Origin: Syntrophorhabdaceae bacterium PtaU1.Bin034
Lineage (GTDB): Bacteria > Desulfobacterota_G > Syntrophorhabdia > Syntrophorhabdales > WCHB1-27
Reading direction: 5' to 3'
Assembly (NCBI GenBank): GCA_002067405.1
Contig: MVRP01000061.1
Coordinates: 1-20,764, forward strand
Length of the DNA stretch: 20,764 nucleotides
The notes below the pieces were generated by a model, which saw only the letters and a list, made by a program, of their open reading frames with translations, searched no databases and was not told the origin of the DNA. Each line of letters opens with the position of its first letter. Positions within the stretch are counted from its first letter, which is position 1. Both the position numbers and the translations under genes were made by a program. Positions 14,474-20,764 of the stretch are shown one piece after another.

Positions 14474-15022
14474 TTGGGCCCTCTCAGGTTTCTTGCGCTT
14501 GCTATTCTGGCCTTCACCTTAGTCACCGCCATCTTCGCAAAAGCGGCAGAGCACGGGTTCAGTGAGTACGAAGTGAAGGCAGGCTTCATTTATCACATAG
14601 CAAAATTCGTTCAATGGCCCGAAAAGAACAGGGCCGATACGAGGGACTCACTGGACCTTTGTATTCTCGGTTCCGACCCGTTCGGTAAAGCATTCGATCA
14701 AATAGAAGGCAGATTGGTGGGGGGGAGAAGGCTGGGAACCAAGCGTATCAGATCTGTCAAAGAATCAAAAGGGTGTCACATGCTGTTCATCAGCAGATCA
14801 GAGAAAGCGCGCGTCTCCAGGATTGCCGAGGCAATAAGGGATTTGGGCATATTGACCATCGGGGATACGGAGGGGTATGCACAGCAAGGCATCATCGTGA
14901 ATTTTTACATGGAAGGAAGAAAGATCCGCATGGAAATAGACGCAGACAGGGCAAGACAATCGAATCTGACCATAAGCTCCCATTTGCTGAAGGTCGCCAG
15001 GATCACACGGGGCAAACAATGA
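14474..15022 (+). CDS. YfiR-family periplasmic protein (DUF4154)
   Basis: The start is a TTG at 14474, eleven bases after GGAG; no ATG is available nearby and the signal peptide begins here. The product has 182 residues. Residues about 1-25 are a Sec signal (FLALAILAFTLVTAIFAKA), followed by the DUF4154 hallmark SEYEVKAGFIYHIAKFVQWP, then LCILGSDPFGKAFDQIEG, a GCHMLFIS strand and ILTIGDTEGYAQQGIIVNF. Two cysteines, Cys63 and Cys101, remain in the mature protein. In Pseudomonas aeruginosa, YfiR is a redox-sensitive periplasmic inhibitor that binds the CHASE8 domain of the diguanylate cyclase YfiN. The next gene, seven bases downstream, has a CHASE8-like domain on a histidine kinase, so this protein probably gates that kinase (inference from family and adjacency). 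Confidence 0.9.
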   Translation: MGPLRFLALAILAFTLVTAIFAKAAEHGFSEYEVKAGFIYHIAKFVQWPEKNRADTRDSLDLCILGSDPFGKAFDQIEGRLVGGRRLGTKRIRSVKESKGCHMLFISRSEKARVSRIAEAIRDLGILTIGDTEGYAQQGIIVNFYMEGRKIRMEIDADRARQSNLTISSHLLKVARITRGKQ

Positions 15023-15029
15023 GGCGAAT

Positions 15030-17384
15030 ATGAGAAGGTTGTTCTCGCCCTTCGACTTGTCGATAAAGGGCAAGCTCATCTTAATATGCACCATCACCAC
15101 TGCTTCCGCCCTTTTCCTGACAAGCGTGGTATTCATCTCTACGGAGTTCATCAGCCTGCGCCGTTCTTTGGTAAACAACCTTTTCAGCTTTGCCGGAACG
15201 GTCGCATCGAACGTGAAGGGAGCGGTTGCTTTCAACGATGAGAAAAGCGCAGAGGAAACGCTCTCCACTCTCGATTCCGTTCCCACCATCTCTCGCGCGG
15301 CCGTTTATGACAGAAACGGCCTAATGTTTGCCTCATATCGTCGGGAAAGCACCATCTCCGTACCTGATACCCTGCCACTCGCGCACGGCGCCTTTCGATT
15401 CGGTGTGAATCATGTCGAAGTTTCTCAGCCGATCATTCTCGACAAAGAAATCATCGGAAACGTTACCGTAACATCCGATTTAAGCTTCTTCTATTCGAGA
15501 ATGGCCGTTTATATCGCTATTCTGTTCGGAGTAATGGGTTTGTCTCTCCTGGCGAGCTATCTCATGCTGGCGAAGCTGCAGCTCATAGTGACAAAACCGA
15601 TTCTGAACCTTGCGGGCCTCATGGAGAAGATCTCCAGGAAAAGAGACTATTCCATACGAGCGAAGATCTACGGCAGGGACGAGATAGGGTCGCTCGCGCA
15701 TGGTTTCAACGAAATGCTGACAAAGATACAGGCGCGGGACGAGGAACTGGAATTGTACAGAAAGCACCTGGAAGAACTGGTAAAGAAGAGAACCTCCCAG
15801 CTGAGTGAGGCCAACAACCAGCTCAAGCAAGAGCTGACCGAACGCCTCCGCGCAGAGAAAGCCCTGGTAGAGTCTGAACACCGATACCGGACGATTTTTG
15901 AGACAACGGGCAATCCAAGTCTCATAGCGGATGACAGCGGAACGATATCCCTGGTGAATACGGCATTTGAAAAATGGTCGGGATACAGCAGAAAAGAAGT
16001 GGAGGGAAAAAGCTGGATGAATTTTTGTTTCGGGGAAGACCGTCCCAAAATGAAGCACTACCATGACCTGAGAAATTCCGATCCGGAAGCCGCCCCGGGG
16101 AATTACGAAGTCCGCCTCCTGGATCGGGAAGGCAATGTACACAATACCTATCTGTCAGTTGCCGTGATACCCGCATCCAAAAGAACGGTCTGCTCTATTC
16201 TCGATCTTACCGAATTGAAACGTCTCGAGGAGCAGTTGCGCCAGTCACAAAAGATGGAGGCGATCGGTCGGCTCGCCGGAGGAGTGGCTCACGATTTTAA
16301 CAACATTCTCACTGCCATAATAGGTTACGCAAGCCTCATTCAGATGAAAATGGCGCGAACGGACCCGTTGAGGAGCTATGTAAATTCGGTGCTTGCCTCG
16401 GCTGAACGGGCCGCCCATTTGACTACGGGGCTCTTGGCATTCAGCCGGAAGCAGGTGATCGCGCCCAAGCCCCTTGACCTGAACAGCGTCATAAAGAATG
16501 TACAGCAGCTCCTTGGACGGATCATCGGCGAGGACATAGAGTTGAGGACGGATTGTCCACCCCATTCCATCACTGTCTTCGCCGATCAGGGGCAGATAGA
16601 ACAGGTGCTCATCAATCTGGCCACGAACGCGAGGGACGCCATGCCCGAAGGCGGAGTGCTTTCCATCACGATTGAGATCGTTGTCCTTCCCGAAACGACT
16701 TCTCAAACGCGAGCCGACCAAAAGCCGGGGAACTATGCCTTGATAACCGTATCGGATACAGGCATCGGCATGAGCAAGAAGACTGTGGAGAGCATATTCG
16801 AACCGTTCTTCACTACGAAGGAAGTGGGGAAAGGCACGGGTCTCGGCCTATCGATAGTGTATGGAATTATCAAGCAGCACAACGGATATGTGGACGTCTG
16901 CAGCGAGCCTGGATCAGGGACTATCTTCAGGATATATCTGCCCCTTGTTGATGCGCGCGATCAGGGCAACCTGAAGGCTGCCGCCTCCAGGGGAAGGACG
17001 GTCGGAGGAAACCAAACGATCCTTGTCGCCGAGGACGATGTTGCGGCACGGGCGCTTATAAAGGAGGTGCTCGAAACATACGGATATTCAGTGATAGAAG
17101 CAGTTGACGGAGAAGACGCGGTCAACCGGTTTGAGGAGCACCGGGACAATATCGATCTCGTGGTAATCGATGTGATCATGCCGAAGAAAAACGGCAGAGC
17201 AGTTTATGAGCATATCACAAAAACGAGACCACGGATAAGGACGTTGTTCATTAGCGGCTATACGGCGGACATCATCAATGAGAAGGGGATTTCCGACAAG
17301 AATCTGAATTTCCTCTCCAAGCCCGTCGCTCCTGACGTCCTGGTAGCGAAAGTGAGGGAAGTCCTCGATCTGCCGGGAACGTGA
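15030..17384 (+). CDS. CHASE8-HAMP-PAS hybrid sensor histidine kinase with receiver
   Basis: The ATG follows GAGG by five bases. The 784-residue inner-membrane protein has these parts in order: TM1 (about 15-38), a periplasmic CHASE8-like domain (about 40-152, with FSFAGTVASNVKGAVAFND and DRNGLMFASYRR), TM2 (about 157-180), HAMP (about 181-235), a coiled coil (about 235-285), PAS (about 285-400), HisKA with GGVAHDFNNIL (His421), HATPase_c with NLATNARDAM (N box), SDTGIGM (G1) and GKGTGLGLSIVYGI (G2), and a receiver domain (about 660-784) with VAEDD, VIDVIMP (Asp714) and a late Lys in FLSKPVAPD. The kinase should transfer phosphate from His421 to Asp714. No output regulator or diguanylate cyclase is adjacent. 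It forms an operon with the YfiR gene, which probably regulates its periplasmic domain. Confidence 0.93.
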   Translation: MRRLFSPFDLSIKGKLILICTITTASALFLTSVVFISTEFISLRRSLVNNLFSFAGTVASNVKGAVAFNDEKSAEETLSTLDSVPTISRAAVYDRNGLMFASYRRESTISVPDTLPLAHGAFRFGVNHVEVSQPIILDKEIIGNVTVTSDLSFFYSRMAVYIAILFGVMGLSLLASYLMLAKLQLIVTKPILNLAGLMEKISRKRDYSIRAKIYGRDEIGSLAHGFNEMLTKIQARDEELELYRKHLEELVKKRTSQLSEANNQLKQELTERLRAEKALVESEHRYRTIFETTGNPSLIADDSGTISLVNTAFEKWSGYSRKEVEGKSWMNFCFGEDRPKMKHYHDLRNSDPEAAPGNYEVRLLDREGNVHNTYLSVAVIPASKRTVCSILDLTELKRLEEQLRQSQKMEAIGRLAGGVAHDFNNILTAIIGYASLIQMKMARTDPLRSYVNSVLASAERAAHLTTGLLAFSRKQVIAPKPLDLNSVIKNVQQLLGRIIGEDIELRTDCPPHSITVFADQGQIEQVLINLATNARDAMPEGGVLSITIEIVVLPETTSQTRADQKPGNYALITVSDTGIGMSKKTVESIFEPFFTTKEVGKGTGLGLSIVYGIIKQHNGYVDVCSEPGSGTIFRIYLPLVDARDQGNLKAAASRGRTVGGNQTILVAEDDVAARALIKEVLETYGYSVIEAVDGEDAVNRFEEHRDNIDLVVIDVIMPKKNGRAVYEHITKTRPRIRTLFISGYTADIINEKGISDKNLNFLSKPVAPDVLVAKVREVLDLPGT

Positions 17385-17386
17385 CG

Positions 17387-17647
17387 TCAGGCTTCGTCGC
17401 TCTCGTCTTTGAGAAATAACCGATGGTATTCAGGCTCACTCAGATACTTTTTTAGCATTTTACTCACCACCTCAAACACCTCGGCTAAATCGTCATCGGT
17501 CATCCGTTTCAGAACTGTCTTCATCAAACGGTCATCCGAAAATTTCTGCAGATATACCAGTACTGTGTTCTCATCAGCCTGCCTGTCAAGACCATACCCC
17601 AGAAAACCGTCAAACGTTTCCACAAAATCATGTGAATGTTTTGCCAT
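17387..17647 (-). CDS. small conserved-looking cytoplasmic protein, function unknown
   Basis: The start at ATG 17645-17647 (AGGG seven bases upstream) gives 86 residues; a TTG at 17680 would add 11 with no ribosome site. The sequence is soluble, acidic and mainly helical, with MAKHSHDFVETFDGFLGYG at the N-terminus and helices around DDRLMKTVLKRMTDDDLAEV and VVSKMLKKYL. There is no signal peptide, cysteine or transmembrane segment. I do not recognise a named family with confidence. The frame looks real because of its composition, the ribosome site and its own promoter candidate. It ends two bases from the stop of the hybrid kinase gene on the opposite strand. Confidence 0.65.
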   Translation of the reverse strand: MAKHSHDFVETFDGFLGYGLDRQADENTVLVYLQKFSDDRLMKTVLKRMTDDDLAEVFEVVSKMLKKYLSEPEYHRLFLKDESDEA

Positions 17648-17727
17648 AGCGACACCCTGTTTTTCGTTTGTTCCGTTCAAGAATATTTTCGGAAATGGCT
17701 CGTATCAGCGGCCATTTTCACCGCTCA

Positions 17728-17757
17728 TTTGTACAACTCATCGGCTTGGCTTGTCAA
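17728..17757 (-). promoter_or_regulatory. sigma70-like promoter of the small unknown gene
   Basis: On the minus strand TTGACA (17752-17757) and TACAAA (17728-17733) are 18 bases apart, giving a leader of about 73 bases to the ATG at 17647. Confidence 0.45.
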
Positions 17758-17838
17758 TAGCATTGTCGCAGCCGGTACGCTTTTCGTCTTTCCATCGCCG
17801 GCCCTGTCCTTTGAGCAACAAGGTTGAATACACAAAGG

Positions 17839-17889
17839 CCGACATCCAAAAGTGTCGGGCAGGGGCTCGCAACCTCGACAGTAGTGTCG
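17839..17889. promoter_or_regulatory. paired CGACA/TGTCG dyads, possible enhancer sites
   Basis: CCGACA-N8-TGTCGG (17839-17844 and 17853-17858) and CGACA-N4-TGTCG (17876-17880 and 17885-17889) give four copies of one half-site in 51 bases. The dyad centres are 34 bases apart, near three helical turns. They lie about 105-155 bases before the predicted start of the sigma54-like promoter, the usual place for activator binding sites of that promoter class. Confidence 0.4.
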
Positions 17890-17965
17890 TTGACCCGGCA
17901 GCCGGGAGCGGGGTTAAAAGAGTCCAACTGTTTTGAAACCAGGCAGTTGGAAACAAGACGCGATG

Positions 17966-17981
17966 TGGCACCGAGCGTGCA
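17966..17981 (+). promoter_or_regulatory. sigma54-like (-24/-12) promoter of the nuclease gene
   Basis: TGGCAC (17966-17971), five bases and GTGCA (17977-17981) match TGGCAC-N5-TTGCA with one mismatch; the conserved GG and GC are exactly ten bases apart. Transcription would start near 17992, giving a leader of about 33 bases. Confidence 0.5.
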
Positions 17982-18024
17982 GAGGGAGACTTCCCGATGA
18001 CCAACAAAACACATGGAGCCACCA

Positions 18025-18573
18025 ATGAGAAAAATAACATCTATGCTCGGACTGCTCGTAGTCTCAATGGTATGGCTGCTGGCCCCGCCGGCTCAGGCTG
18101 CCGATATCATCCTCAACAATACCCGGACCCAGGTCCTCTTCAGCCCGAACGGAGGCTGCACCGAGGCGATCATCAAGGAGATAGATAAAGCCAGGAACGA
18201 GATCCTGGTACAGGCGTACTCCTTCACATCGGTTCCCATTGCAAAAGCGCTTCTTGATGCTCACAAACGGCGGGTGAGAGTTTCGGCCATTCTGGACAAG
18301 AGCCAGCGAAAAGAAAAATACACCTCAGCCACATTTCTGGCCAATGCGAGAATACCGACCTTCATAGACGATGCCCACGCGATAGCTCACAACAAGGTAA
18401 TGGTGATCGACCGGGCCACAGTGATAACCGGATCGTTCAATTTCACCAAGGCCGCGGAAGAAAAGAACGCCGAGAACCTGCTCATCCTTTACTCGAGGGA
18501 ACTGGCAAAGCTCTACGTGGATAACTGGGAGAAGCACAGGCAACATTCGGAGGAATACCGGGCAAGGTATTAG
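18025..18573 (+). CDS. secreted phospholipase D-type nuclease (single HKD motif)
   Basis: I take ATG 18025, six bases after GGAG (18015-18018); an in-frame ATG at 18013 would overlap that site. The 182-residue product has a clear signal peptide (about 1-25, MLGLLVVSMVWLLAPPAQA, AxA cleavage). The mature part is a one-domain PLD fold: VLFSPNGGCTEAIIKEIDKA, ILVQAYSFTSVPIAKALLDA, VRVSAILDKSQR, then the catalytic HNKVMVID (His122, Lys124, Asp129) followed by TGSFNFTKAAEEKNAENLL. Single-HKD proteins of this size, such as plasmid Nuc and BfiI relatives, form dimers with one shared active site and act as non-specific DNases. The signal places it in the periplasm or outside the cell. It appears to be transcribed from a sigma54-like promoter. 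Nuclease activity is inferred from the family. Confidence 0.9.
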   Translation: MRKITSMLGLLVVSMVWLLAPPAQAADIILNNTRTQVLFSPNGGCTEAIIKEIDKARNEILVQAYSFTSVPIAKALLDAHKRRVRVSAILDKSQRKEKYTSATFLANARIPTFIDDAHAIAHNKVMVIDRATVITGSFNFTKAAEEKNAENLLILYSRELAKLYVDNWEKHRQHSEEYRARY

Positions 18574-18890
18574 GCCGTATTGCCGCACCTTCTTGGTTTG
18601 GATGATTCGATCATGTGGTGAAGCGCTTCAACAGCCCTTGCCGCAAAAGCGCGATCGGATATGTGAAGGTTCATTTCTTCCACCGGAATGGCGGGTTTGA
18701 GAAGCTTCTTCAGTCTGTCGATAAAGATTCGGTTGACCTCGGGATCAAAAAGAGGCATGCCCGATTTGTCTGCCTCAGACCAGCCCTTTAACGGCAGGAG
18801 CACATGGAGAGGACCCATGGATTTGTTCAGCTTTTAGCCTCCATCCTGCCAGTTTTGAATATTGTGTCCTGACTCGGTAGCGCATAAATC
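18570..18890 (-). pseudogene. truncated UPF0261 (Tm-1-like ATP-binding) gene, C-terminal remnant
   Basis: The frame from 18818 to the stop at 18570 gives 82 residues that match only the end of UPF0261 proteins: GPLHVLLPLKGWSEADKSG, PLFDPEVNRIFIDRLKKLL and IPVEEMNLHISDRAFA. A full member has about 400 residues. The KLNKS that should precede GPLHV is in frame but is cut off by a TAA within a run of four A (about 18836). In another frame the upstream bases read VRTQYSKLAGW, resembling the family's VRTT...LGRW segment, so one A appears lost. About 300 N-terminal codons are missing; the universal stress gene occupies the space immediately upstream. The remnant overlaps the nuclease stop tail-to-tail by four bases. 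Confidence 0.75.
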
Positions 18891-18892
18891 CG

Positions 18893-19408
18893 TCAGAGTT
18901 CATCCCAATTATCGATAGAGGTTTTCTCTGATGGCAACGGGATAATAAAAACCGGTTTTCGCGTTCGTTCCAATACGGAAACGGCCACACTTCCGAGAAA
19001 TGTCTGTCTCAGGAATCCCTTTCCATGGGTTCCAAGGACAATTACATCGCAAAGTTCTTCATCTACGGCATTCAGGATCTCTTCTACCGGATGGCCGACA
19101 GGAACAAGGATTTTGGCTACCAGGTCCACACATGGATGGCCGACCCGATTCTCCATTGTCTTGCAGAATTCCCGGAGCCCTTCTTTGATCTCCTCGAAGT
19201 CCGTCTCCTGTTCTTCCTTCTTTGAACTTCTCATCATCGCCTCGATACGGGGCCCTGCATAGGATATCTGACGGCCAGGTTCTACGACATGTAAAATAAC
19301 GATGAATGCCCCATATTTTTTTGCCATGTCAACCGCATAAAAAAAGGCATAAGATGAGTTCTTGCTCAGATCAGTCGCATAAAGAATTCTTCTGATTTCC
19401 GGAACCAT
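18893..19408 (-). CDS. universal stress protein (UspA family), ATP-binding type
   Basis: The ATG follows GGAGGAG by six bases. The product has 171 residues, slightly longer than the usual 140-150 because of an inserted charged segment around residues 50-75 (PRIEAMMRSSKKEEQETDFE). The Usp fold is clear: RRILYATDLSKNSSYAFFYA at the start, ILHVVEPG near 38-45, DVIVLGTHGKG near 125-135 and the nucleotide loop G-x2-G-x9-G-S (GTHGKGFLRQTFLGS), then VLERTRKPVFIIP. The complete loop puts it in the ATP-binding class. Such proteins are cytoplasmic and tend to be induced on starvation or stress. It lies 75 bases after the stop of the outer-membrane barrel gene and may be read from its promoter; the gap holds mutually exclusive hairpins. 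Confidence 0.93.
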   Translation of the reverse strand: MVPEIRRILYATDLSKNSSYAFFYAVDMAKKYGAFIVILHVVEPGRQISYAGPRIEAMMRSSKKEEQETDFEEIKEGLREFCKTMENRVGHPCVDLVAKILVPVGHPVEEILNAVDEELCDVIVLGTHGKGFLRQTFLGSVAVSVLERTRKPVFIIPLPSEKTSIDNWDEL

Positions 19409-19425
19409 GTCTCTCCTCCCTTTAT

Positions 19426-19481
19426 GTGCAGAATTCCTTTACGCACACCCGGTGGCCCGGTGTTGCAGACGCCCTCTGCAC
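19426..19481 (-). promoter_or_regulatory. structured leader between barrel and stress genes
   Basis: In + orientation GTGCAGA (19426-19432), TGCAGA (19464-19469) and TCTGCAC (19475-19481) compete for pairing: the last can pair with either of the others. Between them the dyad ACACCCGG-TGG-CCCGGTGT (19445-19463) has one C-C mismatch. The element ends next to the ribosome site of the stress gene and has no T-run, so it resembles a leader structure or RNA-processing site more than a terminator. Confidence 0.35.
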
Positions 19482-19483
19482 TT

Positions 19484-20437
19484 TTAGAAGCGGTAACCCA
19501 ATCCTCCCAGGAATACGTCAGTGTCCCGATCATGAGTAGAAAAAATACGGCTCCAGGACGCAACTGCTGCCAGATCGCCCAAAAAGCGGTAACTAGCCCT
19601 GAATGTGGCGTCACCTTCCAGCTTTGTTACCCCGCCTCCTGATTGTCGGTACTTGTCATAAGCCAGATAGGGTCCTATGCCGGCCGATAGGGCAAGACGA
19701 TCATTGAAGAATGTCTGGATCATCCATAGTTGCGTTACTATACCGTAGCGGTCCAGCGGTCTCCTGTCGCCTTCCCAAAGCCAGGCTACACTCCAGTCGA
19801 TGTGGGGCAGAAGATGCCTCCGGTACTCGATGCTCCACGCGGTCCGGCGCTCGCTTCTGGCACTGTTGAGGACTGCCTCGCCTGCATATACCGTCAGTTC
19901 GTTCGATGTTTCTTCTTTTCCCGATGCGCTCGGTCTCTCTCGGGAGCTTCCGCTATCAAGTTCGTACCCGATGCCCGCGGTGGCTGACACAGTATCAAAA
20001 CTCTGGGCTGCTGCCAGGTAGTTAACGCGACCCTGGAGCAGGAACGGACGAAGCCCGTACCACGTCGCGGTTGCACTCAAAAGGCCGGCAATTCCATGCA
20101 GATCATGATGAGAACCGTCCGGATGTATATGGGTGTTAAAGTAGAAGTAGGGACCTACTCCAAGTCCGAAGACCATTTTGGAGGAAACCTTCCTGGTACG
20201 CAGCCAAAACTGGCCGGCAATTCCATCCCTGTGGTTGTCGGTTTGATGCCCTTCATTCATATAAGTAAGGCTGAAGGCTGTGTGTTGCTCGATCTCGTGC
20301 AGATAAGAGATCGACCATTGAAGCCGTCCGGTATTTGTTTGGCTGTCCTGAACCAAACCTGTATCAAGAAAAATCTCATGAGCGGCGACCGGATCGCATA
20401 GAAGAACGAGACAAACTGCAAGGATAGCCCTTATCAC
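19484..20437 (-). CDS. outer-membrane beta-barrel protein with tandem duplicated halves
   Basis: I start at GTG 20435-20437, five bases after GGAGG (20443-20447); the ATG at 20473 has no ribosome site and would put 12 polar residues before the signal peptide. The 317-residue product has a signal peptide (IRAILAVCLVLLC...PVAA, cut before His20), alternating-hydrophobicity strands throughout and a C-terminal GLGYRF, the outer-membrane beta-signal. Residues about 41-160 and 201-317 are homologous: WSISY with WSIEY, NEGH...RDGIAGQFW with WEGD...RYGIVTQLW, GLGVGPYFYFN with SAGIGPYLAYD, and GIGYEL with GLGYRF. A Ser/Glu-rich linker (161-179) joins them. A histidine-rich loop (HIHPDGSHHDLH, 103-114) is in the first half only. 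Function unknown; lipid-modifying or metal-related roles are possible. Confidence 0.88.
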   Translation of the reverse strand: MIRAILAVCLVLLCDPVAAHEIFLDTGLVQDSQTNTGRLQWSISYLHEIEQHTAFSLTYMNEGHQTDNHRDGIAGQFWLRTRKVSSKMVFGLGVGPYFYFNTHIHPDGSHHDLHGIAGLLSATATWYGLRPFLLQGRVNYLAAAQSFDTVSATAGIGYELDSGSSRERPSASGKEETSNELTVYAGEAVLNSARSERRTAWSIEYRRHLLPHIDWSVAWLWEGDRRPLDRYGIVTQLWMIQTFFNDRLALSAGIGPYLAYDKYRQSGGGVTKLEGDATFRASYRFLGDLAAVASWSRIFSTHDRDTDVFLGGLGYRF

Positions 20438-20764
20438 AAATACCTCCGGCTTCAGGCATGTAGTTTTTAACATCTTGGGGAAACAAAGGACTGCGCTGAC
20501 CGATAATTCCGCGCTTTACCGGCGTTGCCGCCCTTGTCCAACACCTACATGATAATCATCGGTATTACGATCGACAACTCAAGACGGCCCATTCTTTAAT
20601 AAACAACAACCGTCGGCATCGAGGCGGTTTCACTAAGGGCAAGAACGGCCAGCCCTACCTATCCTTGGCGAGCCCTACAATAACATATCAAAAAGGATAC
20701 AGGGAATAGTACAAGAACGGACAAAATCATGTTATCATCGTTGACTAATAAAAGTAAAATGTTA
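20438..20764. other. right-hand intergenic region
   Basis: Apart from the barrel-gene promoter I see no supported gene in these 327 bases. The last 85 bases are A/T-rich and contain TTGACT (20741-20746), which could be the -35 of a rightward promoter whose -10 would begin at the window edge. An ATG at 20730 opens a 12-codon frame to the edge without a ribosome site. Confidence 0.35.
20549..20577 (-). promoter_or_regulatory. candidate promoter of the barrel gene with Fur-core-like palindrome
   Basis: On the minus strand TTGTCG (20572-20577), a 17-base spacer and TATCAT (20549-20554) make a moderate promoter. The palindrome ATGATAATCAT (20549-20559) covers the -10 and equals the central 11 bases of the E. 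coli Fur-box consensus, but the flanks do not match. Confidence 0.4.

Larger units (their letters stand above)
17648..18024. other. divergent control region of the small unknown gene and the nuclease gene
   Basis: This 377-base gap has no credible gene. Besides the sigma70-like promoter at 17728-17757 it carries, reading rightward, the two CGACA/TGTCG dyads, a TTGACC (17890-17895) with the GC palindrome CCCGGC-A-GCCGGG (17894-17906) next to it, and the sigma54-like promoter at 17966-17981. The GC palindrome could be a further regulator site. Confidence 0.5.

Noticed and set aside
17409..17936. A 175-codon + strand frame across the small unknown gene and the divergent control region
   Set aside because: It is antisense to a better-supported gene, crosses promoters and dyads, and its translation has no recognisable domain.
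9620..20576. The 12-mer TTACGATCGACA occurring upstream of opgG and upstream of the barrel gene
   Set aside because: Many shared 12-mers are expected by chance in a window of this size, and the surrounding bases do not match.
20657..20764. Open, hydrophobic minus-strand frame from the right edge
   Set aside because: Only about 34 codons in A/T-rich sequence with no recognisable motif; it could be the end of a gene outside the window but cannot be supported.

Overview
The window reads as chromosome of a Gram-negative bacterium, most likely a deltaproteobacterium-type anaerobe (Desulfobacterota; a Syntrophorhabdus-like lineage is my guess, not something the sequence proves). The grounds are periplasmic glucan genes (opgG/opgH), an outer-membrane beta-barrel, a YfiR/CHASE8 envelope sensor pair, a sigma54-type promoter, an AmmeMemoRadiSam B protein, and moderate GC with strong AGGAGG ribosome sites. 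It is densely coded, with no rRNA, tRNA, CRISPR array or insertion sequence that I can see.

Layout. (1) 1-2304, minus strand: a flavin reductase-like protein, an IclR regulator and the N-terminal part of an FAD-linked oxidase that runs off the left edge. The regulator and oxidase probably form one transcription unit. (2) 2487-6499: a DinB-like protein (+), an AmmeMemoRadiSam B/MEMO protein (-), an MFS transporter (+) with a near-consensus sigma70 promoter, and a Fe/Mn superoxide dismutase (+). (3) 6510-9567: an unusual octamer-based inverted repeat, a long thioredoxin-fold DUF255 protein (+) and an HD-domain phosphohydrolase (-). (4) 9640-13126: opgG and opgH, overlapping, for osmoregulated periplasmic glucan synthesis. 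(5) 13172-13994, minus strand: an Smr-domain protein and a nucleoside 2-deoxyribosyltransferase-like protein, probably one operon.

(6) 14327-17384: the last 42 codons of what looks like a decayed outer-membrane receptor, then a YfiR-family periplasmic protein and a CHASE8/HAMP/PAS hybrid histidine kinase with a C-terminal receiver. In Pseudomonas, YfiR restrains a CHASE8-bearing diguanylate cyclase (YfiN). Here the same sensory head drives phosphorelay, and the expected upstream receptor survives only as a stub. (7) 17387-18573: a small acidic protein (-) and a secreted PLD-type nuclease (+), the latter behind a sigma54-like promoter with two upstream dyads placed like an enhancer. (8) 18570-20577, minus strand: an outer-membrane barrel built from two tandem homologous halves, a universal stress protein, and the truncated, frameshifted C-terminus of a UPF0261 (Tm-1-like) protein.

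The most interesting parts are the YfiR/CHASE8 kinase locus with its receptor relic, the sigma54/enhancer arrangement before the nuclease, the duplicated barrel, and the octamer repeat at 6510-6629. Two genes (the UPF0261 fragment and the receptor stub) are broken. No complete novel defence or mobile system is evident.
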